Assembly: GCA_965268555.1 (NCBI GenBank)
Contig: OZ254174.1
Span: forward strand, 186,001-250,000
Source: AAA044-D11 sp965268555
Lineage (GTDB): Bacteria; Actinomycetota; Actinomycetes; Nanopelagicales; Nanopelagicaceae
DNA: 64,000 nucleotides
Direction of reading: 5' to 3'
Below are positions 33,445 through 41,863 of the stretch, piece by piece. The notes under the pieces were generated by a model, which was not told the DNA's origin, did no database searches, and saw nothing but the letters and a program-made list of their open reading frames with translations. Within the stretch, counting starts at the first letter, position 1, and each line of letters begins with the position of its first letter. The translations under genes were made by a program, and so were the position numbers.

Positions 33445-34001
33445 TGAGTACTTCTACTGCACCTCGTCTAAAGACGCGCTATGCAACAGAGATCAAGCCA
33501 GCTCTAAAAACTAAGTTTGCTTACAAGAACGTAATGCAGATTCCAACCCTCACAAAGGTAATTGTGAATATGGGTGTTGGTGAAGCAGCTCGTGATTCAA
33601 AGCTAATCGAAGGCGCTATCCGTGACATCACAATCATCACCGGACAGAAGCCACAAGTAACAAAGTCACGTAAATCTATTGCTCAGTTCAAGTTGCGCGA
33701 AGGTATGCCAATTGGTTGCCACGTAACACTTCGCAATGATCGTATGTGGGAGTTCACAGATCGTCTGCTTTCGATCGCACTTCCTCGTATTCGCGACTTC
33801 CGCGGTTTATCTCCAAAGCAATTCGATGGAAACGGTAACTACACATTCGGTCTAACCGAACAAAATGTGTTCCCAGAAATCGAACAGGACAAGATCGATC
33901 GCACCCGCGGTATGGATATCACTTTCGTAACTACTGCCAAGAATGATGAAGAGGGTCGCGAATTACTTCGTGCACTCGGCTTCCCATTCAAGGAAAACTA
34001 A
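33444..34001 (+). CDS. rplE: 50S ribosomal protein L5
   Basis: 185 aa. 5S rRNA-binding protein of the central protuberance. The KVIVNMGVGEA motif and RDFRGLSPKQFDGNGNYTFG are conserved. Start shares a base with the rplX stop (TAATG). Confidence 0.97.
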   Translation: MSTSTAPRLKTRYATEIKPALKTKFAYKNVMQIPTLTKVIVNMGVGEAARDSKLIEGAIRDITIITGQKPQVTKSRKSIAQFKLREGMPIGCHVTLRNDRMWEFTDRLLSIALPRIRDFRGLSPKQFDGNGNYTFGLTEQNVFPEIEQDKIDRTRGMDITFVTTAKNDEEGRELLRALGFPFKEN

Positions 34002-34013
34002 GAGAGGCGCCAA

Positions 34014-34199
34014 ATGGCAAAGACATCACTTAAGGTCAAAGCAGCTCGCAAACCTAAGTTCAAGGTTCGCGGCTACACACGTTGCCAACGTTGTGGACGT
34101 CCTCACGCGGTCTACCAAAAATTTGGTATCTGCCGTATCTGTTTCCGCGAGATGGCACACCGTGGCGAACTTCCAGGTATCACCAAGGCTTCTTGGTAA
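34014..34199 (+). CDS. rpsN: 30S ribosomal protein S14, zinc-binding type Z
   Basis: 61 aa, the short zinc form. The ligands are the CQRC and CRIC pairs; the C-terminus GELPGITKASW is standard. The long zinc-free S14 paralogue is not in this window. Confidence 0.96.
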   Translation: MAKTSLKVKAARKPKFKVRGYTRCQRCGRPHAVYQKFGICRICFREMAHRGELPGITKASW

Positions 34200-34256
34200 T
34201 AGAAAAGCAGTACACCCAATTTTTTACCCCAACTAGTAACTACGGGAAAGGTCCAC

Positions 34257-34271
34257 TCCTTAAATTAAGGA
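34257..34271 (+). other. Dyad in the 109-bp rpsN-rpsH gap
   Basis: TCCTT and AAGGA can pair around AAATT. The gap is unusually wide for this operon and also holds GGCC repeats (34295-34305) just before the rpsH start. It could be part of an S8-responsive control element, but I cannot match it to the known E. coli S8 site. Confidence 0.25.
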
Positions 34272-34308
34272 ATACGGAAACCGGCTCGAGAAAGGCCAGA
34301 GGCCAAGA

Positions 34309-34713
34309 ATGACAATGACAGATCCGATCGCAGACATGCTTGCACGTCTGCGCAATGCGAACTCTGCCTACCACCAAGAGGTATCAATGCCTTCTTCTTC
34401 GGTAAAGGTTCGTATTGCAGAAATCCTTAAGCAAGAGGGTTTCATCGCAGGTTTCAAGGTAGAGAATTCAGCTACTGGTTTTGGAAAGACGCTAACTATC
34501 GATCTGAAGTTCGGTGCAAACCGTGAACGTTCAATCGCAGGTCTACGTCGCGTTTCAAAGCCAGGACTTCGTGTTTATGCAAAGTCAACAGCGCTTCCAA
34601 AAGTGCTTGGTGGACTAGGCGTTGCAATCATCTCCACTTCATCAGGTCTTCTAACTGATAAAGCGGCTAACAAGCAAGGTGTAGGCGGAGAAGTTCTCGC
34701 CTACGTATGGTGA
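34309..34713 (+). CDS. rpsH: 30S ribosomal protein S8
   Basis: 134 aa. The MTMTDPIADML start matches other Actinobacteria, supporting ATG 34309 over the ATG six bases on. S8 binds 16S helix 21 and represses the spc operon in model species. The C-terminal STSSGLLTDKAANKQGVGGE motif is present. Confidence 0.97.
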   Translation: MTMTDPIADMLARLRNANSAYHQEVSMPSSSVKVRIAEILKQEGFIAGFKVENSATGFGKTLTIDLKFGANRERSIAGLRRVSKPGLRVYAKSTALPKVLGGLGVAIISTSSGLLTDKAANKQGVGGEVLAYVW

Positions 34714-34718
34714 TCTAA

Positions 34719-35258
34719 ATGTCACGTATCGGTCGTAATCCAATCACTGTTCCATCAGGCGTTGAAGTTTCAATCGCTGGTTCAGCTGTAACTGTTAAGG
34801 GACCTAAGGGTTCACTTACTCACGTTATTGCAGAGCCAATTGCAATTTCCCAAGAAGGAACAACACTTACTCTTACTCGCCCTGATGATGGACGTTCATC
34901 TCGTTCACTTCACGGCCTATCACGCACTTTGGTTTCAAACTTAATCGAAGGCGTTACAAATGGTTATTCAAAGTCAATCACCATTGTTGGTGTTGGTTAT
35001 CGTGTTGCTGAGAAGGGTAAGGGACTTGAGTTCCAACTCGGTTACAGCCACTCAATCGATTTCCCAGCTCCAGAAGGAATTACATTCAAAGTTGAATCAC
35101 CAACTCGTTTCCATATCTCTGGAATCGATAAGCAGTTAGTTGGAGAAGTAACTGCAAAGATTCAAAAGCTTCGCAAATCTGATCCTTACAAGGGCAAGGG
35201 TTTGCATTTGGATGGACAACGTATCCGACGCAAGCAAGGAAAGACAGGTAAGAAGTAA
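34719..35258 (+). CDS. rplF: 50S ribosomal protein L6
   Basis: 179 aa, two repeated alpha/beta domains: SRIGRNPITVPSGVEV at the start and the conserved C-terminal DPYKGKGLH (KSDPYKGKGLHLDGQRIRRK). It shares one base with rplR. Confidence 0.97.
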   Translation: MSRIGRNPITVPSGVEVSIAGSAVTVKGPKGSLTHVIAEPIAISQEGTTLTLTRPDDGRSSRSLHGLSRTLVSNLIEGVTNGYSKSITIVGVGYRVAEKGKGLEFQLGYSHSIDFPAPEGITFKVESPTRFHISGIDKQLVGEVTAKIQKLRKSDPYKGKGLHLDGQRIRRKQGKTGKK

Positions 35259-35638
35259 TGGCTATCGGTGTAAAAGTCGCTAAGGGCTCCTCTCAGAAGG
35301 CGCGCGCCCGTCGTCACTTCCGTGTTCGCAAGAAGATTGCTGGCACAACTGCTCGTCCACGTCTTGTGGTCTCACGTTCAACACGTCATCTCTTCGTACA
35401 AATTGTTGATGATTCAATTGGTCAGACAATTGTTTCTGCTTCAACTATGGAAGATGCGCTACGCAAGGATTCATCAAGTGATAAGTCTGCAAAGGCAAAA
35501 ATTCTTGGTCAATCAATTGCAGCACGTGCCAAGGAAAAAGGAATTACTACTGTGGTCTTTGACCGCGGTGGAAATAAATACCACGGTCGTGTAGCTGCTC
35601 TTGCAGATGCTGCACGCGCTAGCGGATTGGAATTCTAA
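35258..35638 (+). CDS. rplR: 50S ribosomal protein L18
   Basis: 126 aa. 5S rRNA-binding protein. It has a basic N-terminus (RARRHFRVRKKI) and the core RPRLVVSRSTRHLFVQIVDD, ending FDRGGNKYHGRVAALADAAR. One-base overlaps on both sides. Confidence 0.97.
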   Translation: MAIGVKVAKGSSQKARARRHFRVRKKIAGTTARPRLVVSRSTRHLFVQIVDDSIGQTIVSASTMEDALRKDSSSDKSAKAKILGQSIAARAKEKGITTVVFDRGGNKYHGRVAALADAARASGLEF

Positions 35639-36270
35639 TGGCCACTACTCCTACTACTTCAGATACTTCACGCGATCCACGCGCTGGCGGCAAAGGTGCC
35701 GGCGGAGAACGACGCGAACGTCGCGGTCGCGATGGTGGACCAGAGAAAGAGAAGTCTCCTTACACAGAACGCGTTGTATTCATCAACCGCGTATCAAAGG
35801 TTGTAAAGGGTGGACGTCGTTTCTCATTCACAGCGCTAGTCGTTGTTGGTGACCAGAACGGAACTGTTGGAATCGGTTATGGAAAAGCAAAAGAAGTTCC
35901 ACAAGCGATTGCAAAGGCCGTTGAAGAAGCGAAGAAATCATTCTTTAAAGTTCCTCGTCTTTACGGAACAATTCCACATCCTGTTCAAGGTGAGAAAGCT
36001 GCCGGCGTAGTTCTACTTCGTCCAGCGTCTCCCGGAACTGGAGTTATTGCGGGCGGACCTGTTCGTGCCGTATTGGAATGTGCCGGAATTACAGATGTTC
36101 TAACCAAGTCACTTGGATCAAACAATCCAATCAACATGGTTCATGCAACTGTTGTAGCGCTAAAAGCTTTGGAACACCCAAATGCAATTGCCGCACGACG
36201 TGGCCGTCCATTAGAAGATGTCGCACCAGCAGCAATCGCTCGTGCCGTAGCAGCATCGGTAGGTGCATAA
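35638..36270 (+). CDS. rpsE: 30S ribosomal protein S5
   Basis: 210 aa. Decoding-fidelity protein with an S5 dsRNA-binding fold (ERVVFINRVSKVVKGGRRFS). A 45-residue Gly/Arg-rich N-terminal extension (RDPRAGGKGAGGERRERRG) is typical of Actinobacteria. It shares one base with rpmD. Confidence 0.97.
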   Translation: MATTPTTSDTSRDPRAGGKGAGGERRERRGRDGGPEKEKSPYTERVVFINRVSKVVKGGRRFSFTALVVVGDQNGTVGIGYGKAKEVPQAIAKAVEEAKKSFFKVPRLYGTIPHPVQGEKAAGVVLLRPASPGTGVIAGGPVRAVLECAGITDVLTKSLGSNNPINMVHATVVALKALEHPNAIAARRGRPLEDVAPAAIARAVAASVGA

Positions 36271-36452
36271 TGCCTCGTCTAAAAGTTACGCAATTACGTT
36301 CAAAGGTTGGCGGTCGTCCAGAACACCGCGAAACTTTGCGTTCACTAGGTCTAAAAAGAATCGGTGATGTTGTGGTTAAGGAAGATCGTCCAGAAATTCG
36401 TGGAATGGTCGTCGCTGTTCGCCACCTCGTCAAGGTTGAGGAGGTTGAATAA
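36270..36452 (+). CDS. rpmD: 50S ribosomal protein L30
   Basis: 60 aa. It starts MPRLKVTQLRSKVGG at the base shared with the rpsE stop; the longer in-frame reading from 36078 is a shadow of rpsE. The LRSLGLKRIGDVVV core is conserved. Confidence 0.95.
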   Translation: MPRLKVTQLRSKVGGRPEHRETLRSLGLKRIGDVVVKEDRPEIRGMVVAVRHLVKVEEVE

Positions 36453-36454
36453 CA

Positions 36455-36895
36455 ATGGTGCTAAAAGTTCATCATCTACGCCCAGCTCCAGGAGCTAAGA
36501 AATCTCGTACTCGTAAGGGTCGCGGTGAAGCTTCAAAGGGAAAGACTGCAGGTCGCGGTGGTAAAGGAACACGTGCTCGTAACGTTGTTCGCGCAGGTTT
36601 CGAAGGTGGTCAGCTACCTCTCGTTATGCGTCTTCCAAAACTTCGTGGTTTCAAAAACCCAGAGCGCACTGAGTATCAGCCAGTGAACGTTTCAACAATC
36701 AATGCACTTTATCCAAAGGGTGGCGCTGTCACTGTTGCGGATTTAATTGCAAAGGGCGCTGTTCGTGATGGTTACCCAGTTAAAGTTCTAGGTAATGGCG
36801 AAATTTCTGTGAAGGTTACTGTCGAGGCTCATGCCTTTTCATCATCAGCATCTGAGAAGATTGCTGCTGCTGGCGGATCAGCTAAGAAACTCTAA
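36455..36895 (+). CDS. rplO: 50S ribosomal protein L15
   Basis: 146 aa, two bases after rpmD. Glycine/arginine-rich N-terminal half (RTRKGRGEASKGKTAGRGGK) that threads into 23S rRNA, then the RLPKLRGFKNP motif. It is followed by secY after 36 bases. Confidence 0.97.
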   Translation: MVLKVHHLRPAPGAKKSRTRKGRGEASKGKTAGRGGKGTRARNVVRAGFEGGQLPLVMRLPKLRGFKNPERTEYQPVNVSTINALYPKGGAVTVADLIAKGAVRDGYPVKVLGNGEISVKVTVEAHAFSSSASEKIAAAGGSAKKL

Positions 36896-36931
36896 ATCCA
36901 AAAAGATTTATTAAGTTAAAAGGAGAAAATC

Positions 36932-38227
36932 GTGCTCTCAGCATTTGGCAAGGCGTTTAAGACGCCAGATCTGCGTAAAAAGATTTTCTTCACTCTTGCC
37001 ATCATGGGCTTGTTCCGTTTTGGTTCGATAGTTCCAACACCAGGTGTTTCATATAAGAATGTTCAGACCTGTATAGATCAAGCCAATAACGGCGGACTAT
37101 TCGGTCTGATCAACTTATTCTCTGGTGGCGCGTTGCTACAACTCTCTGTTTTCGCGCTCGGCATCATGCCTTACATCACCAGCTCAATTATTGTTCAACT
37201 TCTTACCGTTGTTATTCCGCGTTTTGAAGCTCTAAAGGCTGAAGGACAATCTGGAACTGCAACTCTTACGCAATACACACGTTACTTAACAATTGGTCTT
37301 TCGATTCTGCAATCAACTGGTTTAATCGCAGTTGCAAGAACCCCAGGACGTTTGTTTAGCGGTTGTTCTTACCCAATTATTCCGGATACTTCATGGCCAA
37401 GAATTATGACCATGGTTTTCGTTATGACTGCCGGTACTGCAGTAATTATGTGGCTTGGTGAATTGATTACCGACCGCGGTGTCGGTAACGGTATGTCGAT
37501 CCTGATCTTCACATCGATTGCAGCACAATTCCCAACTCAGCTTTGGTCAATCAAGCTTCAAAAGGGCTGGTTTGCATTTCTATTCGTAACAGCAGTTGGC
37601 GTATTAGTAGTCGCAGCAGTTGTTTTCGTCGAGCAAGCACAGCGACGAATTCCAGTCCAATATGCAAAGCGCCAAGTTGGGCGCCAGTCATACGGCGGAA
37701 CTAGTACTTACATTCCTATTAAGGTGAACCAAGCTGGCGTTATCCCAGTAATTTTCGCTTCATCACTTCTCTATATTCCATCTTTGATCGTGAACTTCTC
37801 TGGAAGCTCTGCAAAGTGGGCAGTATGGATTCAACAGAATTTAGTTAAGGGCGATCACCCTATTTATATCATCGCTTACTCAGCAATGATTATTTTCTTC
37901 ACATATTTCTATGTGGCAATAACATTCAATCCTGATGAAGTTGCGGAAAATATGAAGAAGTACGGTGGTTTTATTCCAGGTATTCGTGCCGGGCGCCCAA
38001 CTTCTGAGTATTTGCAATATGTGCTCTCTCGCATCACTGCGCCAGGCGCGCTATACCTAGCATTTGTTGCGATTATTCCGATCATCGCACTTATTCTTTT
38101 CAATGCGACTGGTAACTTCCCATTCGGCGGAACTGCAATCCTGATTGTGGTTGGCGTTGGTCTTGATACTGCAAAGCAGATCGAGTCACAATTACAACAG
38201 CGTTCATACGAGGGATTCCTTAAGTAA
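36932..38227 (+). CDS. secY: Preprotein translocase subunit SecY
   Basis: 431 aa, GTG start after AAGGAGAAAA. Ten membrane helices form the protein-conducting channel with SecE. GLFGLINLFSGGALLQLSVF is the plug/TM2 region, and the cytoplasmic loop QRRIPVQYAKR is conserved. It shares one base with adk (TAATG). Confidence 0.97.
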   Translation: MLSAFGKAFKTPDLRKKIFFTLAIMGLFRFGSIVPTPGVSYKNVQTCIDQANNGGLFGLINLFSGGALLQLSVFALGIMPYITSSIIVQLLTVVIPRFEALKAEGQSGTATLTQYTRYLTIGLSILQSTGLIAVARTPGRLFSGCSYPIIPDTSWPRIMTMVFVMTAGTAVIMWLGELITDRGVGNGMSILIFTSIAAQFPTQLWSIKLQKGWFAFLFVTAVGVLVVAAVVFVEQAQRRIPVQYAKRQVGRQSYGGTSTYIPIKVNQAGVIPVIFASSLLYIPSLIVNFSGSSAKWAVWIQQNLVKGDHPIYIIAYSAMIIFFTYFYVAITFNPDEVAENMKKYGGFIPGIRAGRPTSEYLQYVLSRITAPGALYLAFVAIIPIIALILFNATGNFPFGGTAILIVVGVGLDTAKQIESQLQQRSYEGFLK

Positions 38228-38868
38228 TGCGCTTAATCCTGGTAGGTCCACCAGGTGCGGGTAAGGGAACACAAGCAGTTCATCTCGCATCACACTTTTC
38301 AATCCCACATATCTCTACTGGCGACATTTTTCGTTTAAACATTAAGGGCGAGACCGAACTTGGCTTACTTGCTAAGTCATATATGGATGCCGGAAATTTA
38401 GTTCCAGATTCAGTCACAAACGACATGGTCGCTGATCGACTAACTCACGATGATGCAAAGAGTGGCTTTCTTCTAGATGGATATCCACGCAATATTGGCC
38501 AAGCTGATTTCTTAAAAGCCGTTTTAATTAAGGCGAATACTCCGCTTGATGCCGTACTTGAATTTAAATTAGAGAACGCAGAAATCATTAAGCGTCTTGC
38601 TGGGCGCAGAGCGTGCCGTGGTTGTGGCGCAACATCACATGTTGTTTTTGAGGCACCTAAAGTTGCTGGTGTCTGCGATTCTTGTGGCGGCGAGTTATAT
38701 CAACGCCCAGATGATGCTGAAGCCGTTATCGCCAATCGCCTCGCTGTGTATAGCGAGCAGACGCAACCAATCATTAATTACTACAAGACCGCAGGTTTGT
38801 TAAAAACTATCTCTGCAGTTGGCGAAGTTTCAGAAATCGCGGCTCGCGCAATCGCAGCCTTAAAGTAA
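38227..38868 (+). CDS. adk: Adenylate kinase, zinc-lid form
   Basis: 213 aa. Interconverts ATP + AMP and 2 ADP. P-loop GPPGAGKGT at about 7-15, AMP-site DGYPRN at about 84. The long LID domain carries four cysteines, CRGC near 127 and CDSC near 148, predicting a structural zinc as in Bacillus-type enzymes. Mycobacterium and several other Actinobacteria have a short Adk without this lid, so the form here is worth noting. Standard position between secY and map. Confidence 0.96.
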   Translation: MRLILVGPPGAGKGTQAVHLASHFSIPHISTGDIFRLNIKGETELGLLAKSYMDAGNLVPDSVTNDMVADRLTHDDAKSGFLLDGYPRNIGQADFLKAVLIKANTPLDAVLEFKLENAEIIKRLAGRRACRGCGATSHVVFEAPKVAGVCDSCGGELYQRPDDAEAVIANRLAVYSEQTQPIINYYKTAGLLKTISAVGEVSEIAARAIAALK

Positions 38869-38872
38869 AACC

Positions 38873-39682
38873 ATGGCAATTCAGATAAAGACTCTGGATC
38901 AGCTGAAGCTGATGCGTAAAGCGGGCCTTGTTGTTGCGCAGACCTTAGAGCTCATGCGTGAAGCTATTGCTCCCGGGGTAACTACGAATCAATTGAATGA
39001 AATTGCAATTAAAAACTTAGCGGCCAATGGCGCAAAATCAAATTTCCTGAATTACCACGGCTTTCCCGCAGTTATCTGCGCATCAATCAATGATGAAATT
39101 GTCCACGGAATTCCAAATGATCGTCCGATTGAAGATGGCGATGTTGTATCTATTGATTTCGGTGCAATCATCGAAGGTTGGCATGGCGATGCTGCCTTCT
39201 CAACAATTGCAGGTACCAAAAATTCTGCGGACCAAAAACTTCTAGATACCTGCGAAGAATCAATGTGGCGGGGGATAGCAGCCGGTAAAGCTGGTGCGAA
39301 GTTAACGGACATCTCTTTTGCAATCGAAGATTACATTCGCTCACAAGGTAAGTATGGAATCTTGCGTGAATACGGTGGCCACGGGATCGGTACTGAAATG
39401 CATCAAGAACCACATGTTTTGAATTTTGGAGCAGCCGGACTTGGGCCAGAGTTGAAACCAGGCATCGTTCTCGCAATTGAACCAATGATTACTAGTGGAT
39501 CGCCAAAGACTAAAGTTTTGGCCGATGAATGGACGGTAGTTTCGCAAGACGGAACACGCGGTGCACACTTTGAACATTCTTATGGAATCCTTGAAGATGG
39601 AAAACCATTTGTCTTAACTTCGTTAGATGGTGGCCGCGAAAAACTCGGTTCACTTGGTGTTGAAGTTTCTAACTTACTTTAA
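38873..39682 (+). CDS. map: Methionine aminopeptidase, type I
   Basis: 269 aa. Removes the initiator methionine. Metal ligands are in DFGAIIEGWHGDAA (two aspartates), GHGIG (histidine), and the two glutamates of LAIEPM and HFEHS; NYHGFP holds the catalytic histidine. The C-terminus overlaps the convergent amidohydrolase gene by 14 bases. Confidence 0.96.
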   Translation: MAIQIKTLDQLKLMRKAGLVVAQTLELMREAIAPGVTTNQLNEIAIKNLAANGAKSNFLNYHGFPAVICASINDEIVHGIPNDRPIEDGDVVSIDFGAIIEGWHGDAAFSTIAGTKNSADQKLLDTCEESMWRGIAAGKAGAKLTDISFAIEDYIRSQGKYGILREYGGHGIGTEMHQEPHVLNFGAAGLGPELKPGIVLAIEPMITSGSPKTKVLADEWTVVSQDGTRGAHFEHSYGILEDGKPFVLTSLDGGREKLGSLGVEVSNLL

Positions 39683-41249
39683 CGCTTTGCCCAACAATCC
39701 AAACGCTCTTTATGTTTAGTTCATAGGACTCAAAAGGACTCTTATCTAGAATTACAAAGTTAGCCCGCATTCCTGCCTCGAGTTTTCCAATTTCTAACTC
39801 ATCAAATAACTGATAGGCCGCGTTTGCCGTGTATGAAGTTAGAGATTCCTCAAGGGTTATTGCCTCGGTAGCGCTCCAAGCTTCGCCTGAACTACCTGGG
39901 ACTTTTCGCAGTACTGGAATGAAGATTGCTTCAAGAGGTTTGTGGCTTGTAACTGGCCAGTCGCTGCCGAAACTAATTTTGGTATTTAAATCTAGGAGAG
40001 TGCGTAATTGGTATTGGCGGTTATTTCGCGCCGCACCAATGCGAGGTTCAATTAACTCTTTATTCATTGGATCTAAGTAAGTCCAAAGCGGTTGAAAATT
40101 AGCGATTATGCCGAGCTCTTTAAATCGCGCTAAGTCAGATGGCGCAATTAGTTGGGCGTGAACAATAACTGGCCTGCGATCCCAATTCGGATTTTTCTCA
40201 ACCATATTTTCAACTGCATTCAAAGATTGGTTAATTGCGCCATCTCCAATTGCATGTATATGGACCTGGAATTTAAGTAAGTCATAAGCACTTATTGCCG
40301 CCACTAGATTTTCGTCATCCCAAATTTTTAAGCCAGTAGATTCTGGATTATCTAGATATGGGTCGAGCATTGCTGCTGTACCGCTTGAAAGTGCACCATC
40401 AGTCAAGAATTTGATTGTGTTTGCTTTTAGTCGTTTCGGTTCTGGCAGCTTTGAAATCTGGGCACGCATCTCTTGGATATAGGCGATTTGTTCCTGCCAA
40501 TTTTGCGGTGTAACTAAGAACGCCAGATGCATATCTATTGTGAGTGCGCCAGATTTTGCGGCGGCAATATAAGCCTCGGCCATTGGTGGTTCAACCCAAC
40601 ATTCGGTTGCCGTAGTAACCCCGGCAGAGATTAATTCTTTGCAGGCATATTTAATTGCTTGGAGATCACTTTCAACGCTGTCGGCTGGAGCATGTTTCAA
40701 GATCAGATCAAAGGCAATTGGTTCCCGTAGTGTTCCTTTTGGTGAGCCATCTTCGCGTCTTGCAATTGTCCCGCCATCTGGATTTTTAGTATCCGCGCTT
40801 ATGCCAGCAATCTCAAGAGCTTTGCTATTTACCCAGATTGTGTGGTGATCAACTGCATGCAGAACAACAGGGCGATCAGATACAACTTCATCTAACCAAT
40901 GTGCATCAAAGTCGCCGCCGGAAACAATTGCAGCTTCATATGCACCGCCAATAATCCAACTTTCGCTTGGATTAGCTTTCGCATATTTCGCAACTTCTTC
41001 CTTAATTGCAGCAACTGATTGCAGATTGTTAACTTTTGGTCCGCGGGCTTCGCGCCCGGCAAATATTGGATGCGCATGGCCATCGATGAATCCTGGAAGA
41101 ACGAAGCCGCCATCAAGATCGATTACCTCGCCAGCCATTTTCAAGGCTTCGGGGCCAGTTGCAATGACCCTGCCATCTTCAATTGCCAGGCCTTCAAATA
41201 CGCCTAAACCAGCGCTCCATGCGGAGCCGCCCTTAAAAATTATTCGCAA
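39669..41249 (-). CDS. YtcJ-like metal-dependent amidohydrolase
   Basis: 526 aa. Amidohydrolase superfamily, YtcJ/NfdA branch: HAH metal pair in PGFIDGHAHPI (about 54-64), DHHT near residue 134, the HIHAIGDGAI motif near 350 and the FGSDWPV metal aspartate near 440. Homologues hydrolyse N-acyl or N-formyl compounds, but most have no assigned substrate. The TTG start at 41249 follows AGAAGG in a good position. No signal peptide. It points against the ribosomal genes around it and interrupts the usual map-infA adjacency, so it is probably an accessory gene. Confidence 0.8.
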   Translation of the reverse strand: MRIIFKGGSAWSAGLGVFEGLAIEDGRVIATGPEALKMAGEVIDLDGGFVLPGFIDGHAHPIFAGREARGPKVNNLQSVAAIKEEVAKYAKANPSESWIIGGAYEAAIVSGGDFDAHWLDEVVSDRPVVLHAVDHHTIWVNSKALEIAGISADTKNPDGGTIARREDGSPKGTLREPIAFDLILKHAPADSVESDLQAIKYACKELISAGVTTATECWVEPPMAEAYIAAAKSGALTIDMHLAFLVTPQNWQEQIAYIQEMRAQISKLPEPKRLKANTIKFLTDGALSSGTAAMLDPYLDNPESTGLKIWDDENLVAAISAYDLLKFQVHIHAIGDGAINQSLNAVENMVEKNPNWDRRPVIVHAQLIAPSDLARFKELGIIANFQPLWTYLDPMNKELIEPRIGAARNNRQYQLRTLLDLNTKISFGSDWPVTSHKPLEAIFIPVLRKVPGSSGEAWSATEAITLEESLTSYTANAAYQLFDELEIGKLEAGMRANFVILDKSPFESYELNIKSVWIVGQSVKVS

Positions 41250-41314
41250 TTTGCCGCCTTCTGATCCGGAATAGGAGTATAAGACCCGATTTCCTGATTT
41301 CGAGCTCGCGCCTT

Positions 41315-41320
41315 AGACTA
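41315..41320 (+). promoter_or_regulatory. Putative -10 element of the infA-alpha operon promoter
   Basis: TAGACT followed by AACCCTCTGCCC; a weak TTCCTG lies 17 bases upstream. The -10 and following CCCTCTGC closely match the rplM promoter region. Located about 63 bases before infA. Confidence 0.35.
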
Positions 41321-41382
41321 ACCCTCTGCCCAGAAATGGTCGGACCCCTGTTAATGAATTGAAATAGAGAAGTAGGTATTGC

Positions 41383-41604
41383 TTGGCTAAGAAAGACGGC
41401 GCAATCGAAATTGAAGGCTCCGTATCTGAAGCGCTACCAAACGCAATGTTTCGAGTTACGTTAACAAACGGACACGTAGTACTTGCACACATCAGCGGCA
41501 AGATGCGACAGAACTACATTCGCATTCTTCCTGAAGATCGCGTGATTGTAGAACTAAGTCCATACGATCTCACAAGAGGTCGAATTATCTATCGTTACAA
41601 GTAA
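41383..41604 (+). CDS. infA: Translation initiation factor IF-1
   Basis: 73 aa OB-fold protein. It uses a TTG start; the product then reads AKKDGAIEIEGSVSEALPNA, matching other actinobacterial IF-1 proteins, so the rare start is well supported. The ISGKMRQNYIRILPEDRVIV core is conserved. First gene of the infA-rpmJ-rpsM-rpsK-rpsD-rpoA-rplQ group. Confidence 0.97.
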   Translation: MAKKDGAIEIEGSVSEALPNAMFRVTLTNGHVVLAHISGKMRQNYIRILPEDRVIVELSPYDLTRGRIIYRYK

Positions 41605-41617
41605 GAAGGAGTAAGTC

Positions 41618-41731
41618 GTGAAGGTAAAGCCAAGCGTGAAGAAGATTTGCGACAAGTGCAAAGTCATTCGTCGTAACGGTCGCGTAATGGTTATTTGCGA
41701 CAACCTTCGTCACAAGCAACGTCAAGGGTAA
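41618..41731 (+). CDS. rpmJ: 50S ribosomal protein L36
   Basis: 37 aa, GTG start after AAGGAG, 13 bases after infA. Zinc-ribbon protein with ligands C11, C14, C27 and H33 (CDKC, ICDNLRH), the zinc-binding form. Ends HKQRQG. Confidence 0.96.
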   Translation: MKVKPSVKKICDKCKVIRRNGRVMVICDNLRHKQRQG

Positions 41732-41755
41732 TAAAAAACTAAACGCGTGATGCGA

Positions 41756-41843
41756 CTTAAGTGCTAAAAATACTTAAGACCTTCGGACCGAAAGGCCGGA
41801 GCCAAATCTAAAAAATTTGGGTGCATTGCGGAGGACCTTTCGG
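41756..41843 (+). promoter_or_regulatory. Structured leader between rpmJ and rpsM
   Basis: Four pairing elements fall in 88 bases. CTTAAGT/ACTTAAG (41756-41762, 41772-41778) is a 7-bp stem. CCGAAAGG (41788-41795) can pair perfectly with CCTTTCGG (41836-41843), enclosing a smaller CCAAAT/ATTTGG hairpin (41802-41820). The same CCGAAAGG can instead pair imperfectly with CCTTCGG just upstream (41780-41786). Mutually exclusive pairings in front of rpsM suggest a ribosomal-protein-responsive leader. By-eye evidence only. Confidence 0.45.
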
Positions 41844-41863
41844 ATATAGAAATAGGTAACGAT

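Noticed and set aside
39669..39682. Possible frameshift at the map/amidohydrolase junction
   Set aside because: The 14-base overlap is a normal convergent arrangement; both C-termini look complete.
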